The notes beneath the pieces are model-generated. The model worked only from the letters and a program-made list of their open reading frames with translations. It made no database searches and was not told where the DNA came from. A stretch of DNA of 64,000 nucleotides, taken from Tetragonia tetragonoides. Taxonomy: Eukaryota; Streptophyta; Magnoliopsida; Caryophyllales; Aizoaceae. Below, piece by piece: positions 12,215-23,789 of this stretch; positions within the stretch are counted from its first letter, which is position 1, and each line of letters opens with the position of its first letter. The DNA is taken from the NCBI GenBank assembly GCA_038025085.1, contig CM076146.1, positions 21,647,001 to 21,711,000 on the forward strand, written 5' to 3'. A program made the translations under genes and the position numbers.

Positions 12215-14578
12215 AGGATGATAGAAATTGAATTCTTTTGTGTTGTATATTAAGAGAAAAAATCCAAATACTTTGTTTGCCTTCATTTGAGTCTGAAACT
12301 ACACCGAGGATGTTTACAAGTACAAACAAGCTTCAACTCAAGCTTTTGAATGTATTTACGCGTTTTAAAAGCTCATACGAGTAGGGTGAAAGAGATTTGA
12401 GTTCTTTTGTGTTGTATATTTAGAGAAAGCATCCAAATACTTTGATTGCATTCATATGAATGTGTGAAACTACACCTAGGATGTTTACAAGTACAAACAA
12501 GCTTCAACTCATGCTTTTGAATGCATTTACGCGTTTTAAAAGCTCTTACGAGTAGGGTGAAAGAGATTTGAGTTCTTTTGTGTTGTATATTAAGAGAAAG
12601 CATCCAAATACTTTGTTCCATTCTTTTAAGTGTGAAACTACACATAGGATATTTACAAGTACAAACAAGCTTCAACTCAAGCTTTTGAATGTATTTACGC
12701 GTTTTAACAGCTCTTACGACTAGGGTGATAGAAATTGAGTTCTTTTGTGTTGTATATTAAGAGAAAGCATCCAAATACTTTGTTTGCATTCATTTGAGTG
12801 TGAAACTACACCTAGGATGTTTACAGTTACAAACAAGCTTCACCTCAGGCTTTTGAATTCATTTACGCGTTTTAAAAGCTTATACGAGTAGGGTAAAAGA
12901 GATTTGAGTTCTTTTGTGTTGTATAGTAAGAGAAAGCATCCAAATACTTTGCTTGCATTCATTTGAGTGTTAAACTACACCTAGGATGTTTACAAGTACA
13001 AACAAGCTTCAACTCAAGCTTTTGAATGTATTTACGCGTTTTAAAAGCTCATACGAATAGGGTGAAAGAGATTTGATTTCTTTTCTGTTGTATATTAAGA
13101 GAAAGCACCCAAATGTTTTGTTTGCATTCTTTTGAGTATGAAACTACACCAAGAATGTGTTAATTTACAAACAAGCTTCAACTCAAGCTTTTGAATGCAT
13201 TTACGCGTTTTAAAAGCTCATACGAGTAGGGTGAAAGAGATTTGAGTTCTTTTGTGTTGTATATTAATAGAAAGCATCCAAATACTTTGTTTGCATTCAT
13301 TTGAGTGTGGAACTATACCTAGGATGTTGACAGTTACAAACAAGCTTCAACTCAAGCTTTTGAATGCATTTACGCGTTTTAAAAGCTCATACGAGTAGGG
13401 TGAAAGAGATTTGAGTTCTTTTGTGTTGTATATTAAGAGAAAGCATCCAAATACTTTGTGTGCATTCATTTGAGTGTGAAACTACACCTAGGATGTTTAC
13501 AAGTACAAACAAGCTCCAACTCAAGCTGTTGAATGAATTTACGCGTTTTAACAGCTCTTACGACTAGGATGATAGAAATTGAATTCTTTTGTGTTGTATA
13601 TTAAGAGAAAAAATCCAAATACTTTGTTTGCCTTCATTTGAGTCTGAAACTACACCGAGGATGTTTACAAGTACAAACAAGCTTCAACTCAAGCTTTTGA
13701 ATGTATTTACGCGTTTTAAAAGCTCATACGAGTAGGGTGAAAGAGATTTGAGTTCTTTTGTGTTGTATATTTAGAGAAAGCATCCAAATACTTTGTTTGC
13801 ATTCATATGAATGTGTGAAACTACACCTAGGATGTTGACAAGTACAAACAAGCTTCAACTCATGCTTTTGAATGCATTTACGCGTTTTAAAAGCTCTTAC
13901 GAGTAGGGTGAAAGAGATTTGAGTTCTTTTGTGTCGTATATTAAGAGAAAGTATCCAAATACTTTGTTTGCATTCATTTGAGTGTGAAACTACACCTAGG
14001 ATTTTTACAAGTACAAACAAGCTTCAACTCAAGCTTTTGAATGCATTTACGCGTTTTAACAGCTCTTACAACTAGGGTGATAGAATTTGAGTTCTTTTGT
14101 GTTGTACATTTAGAGAAAGCACCCAAATGTTTTGTTTGCATTCCATTTGAGTATGAAACTACACCAAGAATGTTTTAAAGTATAATCAAGCTTCAACTCA
14201 AGCTTCTGAATGCATTTACGCGTTTTAAAAGCTCATACGAGTAGGGTGAAAGAGAATTGATTTCTTTTGTGTTGTATATTAAGAGAAAGCATCCAAATAC
14301 TTTGTTTTCATTCATTTGAGTGTGAAACTATACCTATTATGTTTACAGTTACAAACAAGCTTCAACTCAAGCTTTTGAATGCATTTACGCGTTTTAAAAG
14401 CTCTTACGACTAGGGTGATAGAAATTGAGTTCTTTTGTGTTGTATATTAAGAGAAAGCATCCAAATACTATTTTTGCATTCATTTGAGTCTGAAACTACA
14501 CCGAGGATGTTTACAGTTACAAACAAGCTTCAACTATGCTTTTGAATTCATTTACGCGTTTTAAAAACTCATACGAGT
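12215..14578 (+). repeat. 14-mer higher-order repeat, copy 3 (2,364 bp)
   Basis: Third tandem copy with the same hybrid left joint as copy 2. It has 'acgcgtttt' at about 13,881 and 'ttttgtttgc' at about 14,130, where copies 1 and 2 have 'acgcatttt' and 'ttttggttgc'. It keeps 'ttgattgcattc' in common with copies 1 and 2. The unit ends at 14,578: the next sequence is 'agggtgaaagag' instead of 'aggatgatag'. Confidence 0.93.
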
Positions 14579-16049
14579 AGGGTGAAAGAGATTTGAGTTC
14601 TTTTGTGTTGTATATTAAGAGAAAGCATCCAAATACTTTGTTTGCATTCATTTGAGTGTGAAACTACACCGAGGATGTTTACAAGTACAAACAAGCTTCA
14701 ACTCAAGCTTTTGAATGTATTTACGCGTTTTAAAAGCTCATACGAGTAGGGTGAAAGAGATTTGAGTTCTTTTGTGTTGTATATTTAGAGAAAGCATCCA
14801 AATACTTTGTTTGCATTCATATGAATGTGTGAAACTACACCTAGGATGTTTACAAGTACAAACAAGCTTCAACTCATGCTTTTGAATGCATTTACGCGTT
14901 TTAAAAGCTCATACGAGTAGGGTGAAAGAGATTTGAGTTCTTTTGTGTTGTATATTAAGAGAAAGCATCCAAATACTTTGTTCCATTCTTTTAAGTGTGA
15001 AACTAATCCTATTATGTTTACAGTTACAAACAAGCTTCAACTCAAGCTTTTGAATGTATTTACGCGTTTTAAAAGCTCATACGAGTAGGGTGAAAGAGAT
15101 TTGAGTTCTTTTGTGTTGTATATTAAGAGAAAGCATACAAATACTTTTTTTGCATTCATTTGAGTGTGAAACTACACCTAGGATGTTTACAAGTACAAAC
15201 AAGCTTCAACTCAAGCTTTTGAATGTATTTACGCGTTTTAAAAGCTCATACGAGTAGGGTGAAAGAGATTTGAGTTCTTTTGTGTTGTATATTTAGAGAA
15301 AGCATCCAAATACTTTGTTTGCATTCATATGAATGTGTGAAACTACACCTAGGATTTTTACAAGTACAAACAAGCTTCAACTCATGCTTTTGAATGCATT
15401 TACGCGTTTTAAAAGCTCATACGAGTAGGGTGAAAGAGATTTGAGTTCTTTTGTGTTGTATATTAAGAGAAAGCATCCAAATACTTTGTTCCATTCTTTT
15501 AAGTGTGAAACTATACCTATTATGTTTACAGTTTTAAACAAGCTTCAACTCAAGCTTTTGAATGTATTTACGCGTTTTAAAAGCTCATACGAGTAGGGTG
15601 AAAGAGATTTGAGTTCTTTTGTGTTGTATATTAAGAGAAAGCATCCAAATACTTTGTTTTCATTCATTTGAGTGTGAAACTATACCTATTATGTTTACAG
15701 TTACAAACAAGCTTCAACTCAAGCTTTTGAATGCATTTACGCGTTTTGAAAAGCTCTTACGACTAGGGTGATAGAAATTGAGTTCTTTTGTGTTGTATAG
15801 TAAGAGAAAGCATCCAAATACTTTGTTTGCATTCATTTGAGTCTGAAACTACACCGAGGATGTTTACAGTTACAAACAAGCTTCAACTCATGCTTTTGAA
15901 TTCATTTACGCGTTTTAAAAACTCATACGAGTAGGGTGAAAGAGATTTGAGTTCTTTTGTGTTGTATATTAAGAGAAAGCATCCAAATACTTTGTTTGCA
16001 TTCATTTGAGTGTGAAACTACACCGAGGATGTTTACAAGTACAAACAAG
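14579..16049 (+). repeat. Block after the third 14-mer copy, with an internal 3-monomer duplication
   Basis: The start matches 21,526 onwards at offset 6,947, which is the sequence that also follows the fourth 14-mer copy. Within it, 14,672-15,137 is repeated at 15,180-15,645 with a 508-bp period (three monomers), marked by 'tatatttagag' plus 'catatgaatgtgtg' and then 'ttccattcttttaag' with 'cctattatg'. The copy after 21,526 lacks this local duplication, so it arose here. Odd variants are 'aactaatcct' at about 15,001 and 'cagttttaaac' at about 15,530. Confidence 0.78.
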
Positions 16050-16932
16050 CTTCAACTCAAGCTTTTGAATGTATTTACGCGTTTTAAAAGCTCATACGAG
16101 TAGGGTGAAAGAGATTTGAGTTCTTTTGTGTTGTATATTAAGAGAAAGCATACAAATACTTTTTTTTGCATTCATTTGAGTGTGAAACTACACCTAGGAT
16201 GTTTACAAGTATAAACAACCTTCAACTCAAACTGTTGAATGAATTTACGCGATTTAACAGCTCTTACGACTAGGGTGATAAAAATTGAGTTCTTTTGTGT
16301 TGTATATAAGAGAGAGCATCCAAATACTTTGTTTGCATTCATTTCAGTGTGAAACTACACCTAGGATGTTTACAGTTACAAACAAGCTTCAACTCATGCT
16401 TTTGAATTCATTTACGTGTTTTAAAAGCTCATACGAGTAGGGTGAAAGAGATTTGAGTTCTTTTGTGTTGTATAGTAAGAGAAAGCATCCACATGCTTTG
16501 TTTGCATTCATTTGAGTGTGACACTACACCTAGGATGTTTACAAGTACAAACAAGCTTCAACTCAAGCTTTTGATTGTATTTACGCGTTTTAAAAGCTCA
16601 TACGAGTAGGGTGAAAGAGATTTGAGTTCTTTTGTGTTGTATATTAAGAGAAAGCATCCAAATAATTTGTTCCATTCTTTTAAGTGTGAAACTACACCTA
16701 GGATGTTTACAAGTACAAACAAACTTCAACTCAAGCTTTTGAATGTATTTACGCGTTTTAAAAAGCTCATATGACTAGGGTGATAGAAATTGAGTTCTTG
16801 TGTGTTGTATATTAAGAGAAAGCATCCAAATACTGTTGAATGCATTTACGCGTTTTAAAAGCTCATACGAGTAGGGTGAAAGAGATTTGAGTTCTTTTGT
16901 GTTGTATATTAAGAGAAAGCATCCAAATACTT
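16050..16932 (+). repeat. Five-monomer duplication with short monomer, offset ~938 bp, copy 1
   Basis: Matches 16,988-17,872 at an offset of 937-939. Shared markers are 'agcatacaaatac', 'aaactgttgaatgaa' (16,231 and 17,169), 'catccacatgctttg', and the 96-bp short monomer (16,778 and 17,717). This copy has one extra T in the T-run near 16,160. The ~938-bp length is not a whole number of 169-bp units because of the short monomer. Confidence 0.8.
16778..16873 (+). repeat. 96-bp short monomer, copy 3
   Basis: Same joint as at 3,248, with 'catatgactagggtg' just upstream as in copies 1 and 2. Confidence 0.9.
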
Positions 16933-16987
16933 TGTTCCATTCTTTTAAGTGTGAAACTATACCTATTATGTTTACAGTTACAAACAA

Positions 16988-17872
16988 GCTTCAACTCAAG
17001 CTTTTGAATGTATTTACGCGTTTTAAAAGCTCATACGAGTAGGGTGAAAGAGATTTGAGTTCTTTTGTGTTGTATATTAAGAGAAAGCATACAAATACTT
17101 TTTTTGCATTCATTTGAGTGTGAAACTACACCTAGGATGTTTACAAGTATAAACAACCTTCAACTCAAACTGTTGAATGAATTTACGCGATTTAACAGCT
17201 CTTACGACTAGGGTGATAAAAATTGACTTCTTTTGTGTTGTATATTAAGAGAGAGCATCCAAATACTTTGTTTGCATTCATTTCAGTGTGAAACTACACC
17301 TAGGATGTTTACAGTTACAAACAAGCTTCAACTCATGCTTTTGAATTCATTTACGTGTTTTAAAAGCTCATACGAGTAGGGTGAAAGAGATTTGAGTTCT
17401 TTTGTGTTGTATAGTAAGAGAAAGCATCCACATGCTTTGTTTGTATTCATTTGAGTGTGACACTACACCTAGGATGTTTAGAAGTACAAACAAGCTTCAA
17501 CTCAAGCTTTTGATTGTATTTACGCGTTTTAAAAGCACATACGAGTAGGGTGAAAGAGATTTGAGTTCTTTTGTGTTGTATATTAAGAGAAAGCATCCAA
17601 ATACTTTGTTCCATTCTTTTAAGTGTGAAACTACACCTAGGATGTTTACAAGTACAAACAAGCTTCAACTCAAGCTTTTGAATGTATTTACGCGTTTTAA
17701 AAAGCTCATACGACTAGGGTGATAGAAATTGAGTTCTTGTGTGTTGTATATTAAGAAAAAGCATCCAAATACTGTTGAATGCATTTACGCGTTTTAAAAG
17801 CTCATACGAGTAGGGTGAAAGAGATTTGAGTTCTTTTGTGTTGTATATTAAGAGAAAGCATCCAAATACTTT
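16988..17872 (+). repeat. Five-monomer duplication with short monomer, offset ~938 bp, copy 2
   Basis: Second copy of 16,050-16,932. It reads 'tatattaagagag' where copy 1 has 'tatataagagag'. It also starts the ~4.5 kb block shared with 5,310-9,850. Confidence 0.8.
17717..17812 (+). repeat. 96-bp short monomer, copy 4
   Basis: Same joint, now with 'catacgactagggtg' upstream and 'aagaaaaagcatcc' (A for G), variants shared with the copies at 22,710 and 27,799. Confidence 0.9.
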
Positions 17873-19161
17873 GTTTGCATTCCTTTGAGTGTGAAACTAC
17901 ACCGAGGATGTTTACAAGTACAAACAAGCTTCAACTCAAGCTTTTGAATGTATTTACGCGTTTTAAAAGCTCTTACGACTAGGGTGATAGAAATTGAGTT
18001 CTTTTTTGTTGTATATTAAGAGAAAGCATCCAGATACTTTGTTTGCATTCATTTGAGTGTGAAACTACACCTAGGATGTTTAAAGTTACAAACAAGCTTC
18101 AAATCATGCTTTTGAATTCATTTACGCGTTTTAAAAGCTTATACGAGTAGGGTAAAAGAGATTTGAGTTCTTTTGTGTTGTATAGTAAGAGAAAGCATCC
18201 AAATACTTTGTTTGCATTCATTTGAGTGTGAAACTACACGTAGGATATTTACAAGTACAAACAAGCTTCAACTCAAGCTTTTGAATGTATTTACGCGTTT
18301 TAACAGCTCTTACGACTAGGGTGATAGAAATTGAGTTCTTTTGTGTTGTATATTAAGAGAAAGCATCCAAATACTTTGTTTGCATTCATTTGAGTGTGAA
18401 ACTACACCTAGGATGTTTACAGTTACAAACAAGCTTCACCTCAGGCTTTTGAATTCATTTACGCGTTTTAAAAGCTTATACGAGTAGGGTAAAAGAGATT
18501 TGAGTTCTTTTGTGTTGTATAGTAAGAGAAAGCATCCAAATACTTTGCTTGCATTCATTTGAGTGTTAAACTACACCTAGGATGTTTACAAGTACAAACA
18601 AGCTTCAACTCAAGCTTTTGAATGTATTTACGCGTTTTAAAAGCTCATACGAATAGGGTGAAAGAGATTTGATTTCTTTTCTGTTGTATATTAAGAGAAA
18701 GCACCCAAATGTTTTGTTTGCATTCTTTTGAGTATGAAACTACACCAAGAATGTGTTAAATTACAAACAAGCTTCAACTCAAGCTTTTGAATGCATATAC
18801 GCGTTTTAAAAGCTCATACGAGTAGGGTGAAAGAGATTTGAGTTCTTTTGTGTTGTATATTAATAGAAAGCATCCAAATACTTTGTTTGCATTCATTTGA
18901 GTGTGGAACTATACCTAGGATGTTTACAGTTACAAACAAGCTTCAACTCAAGCTTTTGAATGCATTTACGCGTTTTAAAAGCTCATACGAGTAGGGTGAA
19001 AGAGATTTGAGTTCTTTTGTGTTGTATATTAAGAGAAAGCATCCAAATACTTTGTGTGCATTCATTTGAGTGTGAAACTACACCTAGGATGTTTACAAGT
19101 ACAAACAAGCTCCAACTCAAGCTGTTGAATGAATTTACGCGTTTTAACAGCTCTTACGACT

Positions 19162-21525
19162 AGGATGATAGAAATTGAATTCTTTTGTGTTGTATATTAA
19201 GAGAAAAAATCCAAATACTTTGTTTGCCTTCATTTGAGTCTGAAACTACACCGAGGATGTTTACAAGTACAAACAAGCTTCAACTCAAGCTTTTGAATGT
19301 ATTTACGCGTTTTAAAAGCTCATACGAGTAGGGTGAAAGAGATTTGAGTTCTTTTGTGTTGTATATTTAGAGAAAGCATCCAAATACTTTGTTTGCATTC
19401 ATATGAATGTGTGAAACTACACCTAGGATGTTTACAAGTACAAACAAGCTTCAACTCATGCTTTTGAATGCATTTACGCGTTTTAAAAGCTCTTACGAGT
19501 AGGGTGAAAGAGATTTGAGTTCTTTTGTGTTGTATATTAAGAGAAAGCATCCAAATACTTTGTTCCATTCTTTTAAGTGTGAAACTACACATAGGATATT
19601 TACAAGTACAAACAAGCTTCAACTCAAGCTTTTGAATGTATTTACGCGTTTTAACAGCTCTTACGACTAGGGTGATAGAAATTGAGTTCTTTTGTGTTGT
19701 ATATTAAGAGAAAGCATCCAAATACTTTGTTTGCATTCATTTGAGTGTGAAACTACACCTAGGATGTTTACAGTTACAAACAAGCTTCACCTCAGGCTTT
19801 TGAATTCATTTACGCGTTTTAAAAGCTTATACGAGTAGGGTAAAAGAGATTTGAGTTCTTTTGTGTTGTATAGTAAGAGAAAGCATCCAAATACTTTGCT
19901 TGCATTCATTTGAGTGTTAAACTACACCTAGGATGTTTACAAGTACAAACAAGCTTCAACTCAAGCTTTTGAATGTATTTACGCGTTTTAAAAGCTCATA
20001 CGAATAGGGTGAAAGAGATTTGATTTCTTTTCTGTTGTATATTAAGAGAAAGCACCCAAATGTTTTGTTTGCATTCTTTTGAGTATGAAACTACACCAAG
20101 AATGTGTTAATTTACAAACAAGCTTCAACTCAAGCTTTTGAATGCATTTACGCGTTTTAAAAGCTCATACGAGTAGGGTGAAAGAGATTTGAGTTCTTTT
20201 GTGTTGTATATTAATAGAAAGCATCCAAATACTTTGTTTGCATTCATTTGAGTGTGGAACTATACCTAGGATGTTGACAGTTACAAACAAGCTTCAACTC
20301 AAGCTTTTGAATGCATTTACGCGTTTTAAAAGCTCATACGAGTAGGGTGAAAGAGATTTGAGTTCTTTTGTGTTGTATATTAAGAGAAAGCATCCAAATA
20401 CTTTGTGTGCATTCATTTGAGTGTGAAACTACACCTAGGATGTTTACAAGTACAAACAAGCTCCAACTCAAGCTGTTGAATGAATTTACGCGTTTTAACA
20501 GCTCTTACGACTAGGATGATAGAAATTGAATTCTTTTGTGTTGTATATTAAGAGAAAAAATCCAAATACTTTGTTTGCCTTCATTTGAGTCTGAAACTAC
20601 ACCGAGGATGTTTACAAGTACAAACAAGCTTCAACTCAAGCTTTTGAATGTATTTACGCGTTTTAAAAGCTCATACGAGTAGGGTGAAAGAGATTTGAGT
20701 TCTTTTGTGTTGTATATTTAGAGAAAGCATCCAAATACTTTGTTTGCATTCATATGAATGTGTGAAACTACACCTAGGATGTTGACAAGTACAAACAAGC
20801 TTCAACTCATGCTTTTGAATGCATTTACGCGTTTTAAAAGCTCTTACGAGTAGGGTGAAAGAGATTTGAGTTCTTTTGTGTCGTATATTAAGAGAAAGTA
20901 TCCAAATACTTTGTTTGCATTCATTTGAGTGTGAAACTACACCTAGGATTTTTACAAGTACAAACAAGCTTCAACTCAAGCTTTTGAATGCATTTACGCG
21001 TTTTAACAGCTCTTACAACTAGGGTGCTAGAATTTGAGTTCTTTTGTGTTGTACATTTAGAGAAAGCACCCAAATGTTTTGTTTGCATTCCATTTGAGTA
21101 TGAAACTACACCAAGAATGTTTTAAAGTATAATCAAGCTTCAACTCAAGCTTCTGAATGCATTTACGCGTTTTAAAAGCTCATACGAGTAGGGTGAAAGA
21201 GAATTGATTTCTTTTGTGTTGTATATTAAGAGAAAGCATCCAAATACTTTGTTTTCATTCATTTGAGTGTGAAACTATACCTATTATGTTTACAGTTACA
21301 AACAAGCTTCAACTCAAGCTTTTGAATGCATTTACGCGTTTTAAAAGCTCTTACGACTAGGGTGATAGAAATTGAGTTCTTTTGTGTTGTATATTAAGAG
21401 AAAGCATCCAAATACTATTTTTGCATTCATTTGAGTCTGAAACTACACCGAGGATGTTTACAGTTACAAACAAGCTTCAACTATGCTTTTGAATTCATTT
21501 ACGCGTTTTAAAAACTCATACGAGT
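19162..21525 (+). repeat. 14-mer higher-order repeat, displaced copy 4 (2,364 bp)
   Basis: A full-length fourth unit, 6,947 bp after copy 3. It is preceded by class B sequence, like copy 1, and has 'ttgtttgcattcatatg' where copies 1-3 have 'ttgattgc'. It shares 'acgcgtttt' and 'ttttgtttgc' with copy 3. A private change is 'gggtgctagaatttg' at about 21,022. Its state at these sites looks least derived. Confidence 0.9.
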
Positions 21526-21827
21526 AGGGTGAAAGAGATTTGAGTTCTTTTGTGTTGTATATTAAGAGAAAGCATCCAAATACTTTGTTTGCATTCATTT
21601 GAGTGTGAAACTACACCGAGGATGTTTACAAGTACAAACAAGCTTCAACTCAAGCTTTTGAATGTATTTACGCGTTTTAAAAGCTCATACGAGTAGGGTG
21701 AAAGAGATTTGAGTTCTTTTGTGTTGTATATTTAGAGAAAGCATCCAAATACTTTGTTTGCATTCATATGAATGTGTGAAACTACACCTAGGATGTTTAC
21801 AAGTACAAACAAGCTTCAACTCATGCT

Positions 21828-23388
21828 TTTGAATGCATTTACGCGTTTTAAAAGCTCATACGAGTAGGGTGAAAGAGATTTGAGTTCTTTTGTGTTGTAT
21901 ATTAAGAGAAAGCATCCAAATACTTTGTTCCATTCTTTTAAGTGTGAAACTATACCTATTATGTTTACAGTTACAAACAAGCTTCAACTCAAGCTTTTGA
22001 ATGTATTTACGCGTTTTAAAAGCTCATACGAGTAGGGTGAAAGAGATTTGAGTTCTTTTGTGTTGTATATTAAGAGAAAGCATACAAATACTTTTTTTGC
22101 ATTCATTTGAGTGTGAAACTACACCTAGGATGTTTACAAGTATAAACAACCTTCAACTCAAACTGTTGAATGAATTTACGCGATTTAACAGCTCTTACGA
22201 CTAGGGTGATAAAAATTGAGTTCTTTTGTGTTGTATATTAAGAGAGAGCATCCAAATACTTTGTTTGCATTCATTTCAGTGTGAAACTACACCTAGGATG
22301 TTTACAGTTACAAACAAGCTTCAACTCATGCTTTTGAATTCATTTACGTGTTTTAAAAGCTCATACGAGTAGGGTGAAAGAGATTTGAGTTCTTTTGTGT
22401 TGTATAGTAAGAGAAAGCATCCACATGCTTTGTTTGTATTCATTTGAGTGTGACACTACACCTAGGATGTTTACAAGTACAAACAAGCTTCAACTCAAGC
22501 TTTTGATTGTATTTACGCGTTTTAAAAGCACATACGAGTAGGGTGAAAGAGATTTGAGTTCTTTTGTGTTGTATATTAAGAGAAAGCATCCAAATACTTT
22601 GTTCCATTCTTTTAAGTGTGAAACTACACCTAGGATGTTTACAAGTACAAACAAGCTTCAACTCAAGCTTTTGAATGTATTTACGCGTTTTAAAAAGCTC
22701 ATACGACTAGGGTGATAGAAATTGAGTTCTTGTGTGTTGTATATTAAGAAAAAGCATCCAAATACTGTTGAATGCATTTACGCGTTTTAAAAGCTCATAC
22801 GAGTAGGGTGAAAGAGATTTGAGTTCTTTTGTGTTGTATATTAAGAGAAAGCATCCAAATACTTTGTTTGCATTCCTTTGAGTGTGAAACTACACCGAGG
22901 ATGTTTACAAGTACAAACAAGCTTAAACTCAAGCTTTTGAATGTATTTACGCGTTTTAAAAGCTCTTACGACTAGGGTGATAGAAATTGAGTTCTTTTTT
23001 GTTGTATATTAAGAGAAAGCATCCAGATACTTTGTTTGCATTCATTTGAGTGTGAAACTACACCTAGGATGTTTAAAGTTACAAACAAGCTTCAAATCAT
23101 GCTTTTGAATTCATTTACGCGTTTTAAAAGCTTATACGAGTAGGGTAAAAGAGATTTGAGTTCTTTTGTGTTGTATAGTAAGAGAAAGCATCCAAATGCT
23201 TTGTTTGCATTCATTTGAGTGTGAAACTACACGTAGGATATTTACAAGTACAAACAAGCTTCAACTCAAGCTTTTGAATGTATTTACGCGTTTTAACAGC
23301 TCTTACGACTAGGGTGATAGAAATTGAGTTCTTTTGTGTTGTATATTAAGAGAAAGCATCCAAATACTTTGTTTGCATTCATTTGAGT
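21828..23388 (+). repeat. 1.56 kb duplication of 16,835-18,395 (offset ~4,993)
   Basis: Anchors are 'ttccattcttttaag' with 'cctattatg', 'catccacatgctttgtttgtattc', 'aaaagcacatacgag' (near 17,530 and 22,523), the short monomer (17,717 and 22,710) and 'acacgtaggatattt' (about 18,237 and 23,230). It ends where this copy continues 'actatacctattatg' and the other 'actacacctaggatg'. Confidence 0.8.
22710..22805 (+). repeat. 96-bp short monomer, copy 5
   Basis: Same 'aatactgttgaatgc' joint; carries 'aagaaaaagc' as in copies 4 and 6. Confidence 0.9.
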
Positions 23389-23789
23389 GTGAAACTATAC
23401 CTATTATGTTTACAGTTACAAACAAGCTTCAACTCAAGCTTTTGAATGCATTTACGCGTTTTAAAAGCTCTTACGACTAGGGTGATAGAAATTGAGTTCT
23501 TTTGTGTTGTATATTAAGAGAGAGCATCCAAATACTTTGTTTGCATTCATTTCAGTGTGAAACTACACCTAGGATGTTTACAGTTACAAACAAGCTTCAA
23601 CTCATGCTTTTGAATTCATTTACGTGTTTTAAAAGCTCATACGAGTAGGGTGAAAGAGATTTGAGTTCTTTTGTGTTGTATAGTAAGCGAAAGCATCCAC
23701 ATGCTTTGTTTGCATTCATTTGAGTGTGACACTACACCTAGGATGTTTACAAGTACAAACAAGCTTCAACTCAAGCTTTTGATTGTATT
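23389..23789 (+). repeat. Linking stretch with 'agtaagcgaaagc' variant
   Basis: About two and a half monomers. 'catttcagtgtg' at 23,549, 'agtaagcgaaagc' at about 23,681 and, just beyond, 'gagctcttttgtg' at about 23,832 all recur 3,138 bp later (26,687, 26,819 and 26,970). The stretch is therefore repeated at the start of the 26,690-27,867 linker. Confidence 0.72.

Larger units (their letters stand above)
16985..21525 (+). repeat. ~4.5 kb segmental duplication of 5,310-9,850
   Basis: Offset is 11,674-11,675 over the whole length. Anchors are the short monomer (6,042 and 17,717), class C1 (7,027 and 18,702), the 'aggatgatag' boundary (7,487 and 19,162), and the end of the 14-mer (9,850 and 21,525). 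The duplication contains a single 14-mer, whereas the left locus now has three, so the two extra 14-mer copies were probably added to the left locus after this duplication. Confidence 0.82.

Noticed and set aside
16150..16170. T-run length change as a functional signal
   Set aside because: A single-base homopolymer difference between duplicate copies, more likely slippage or a sequencing error.
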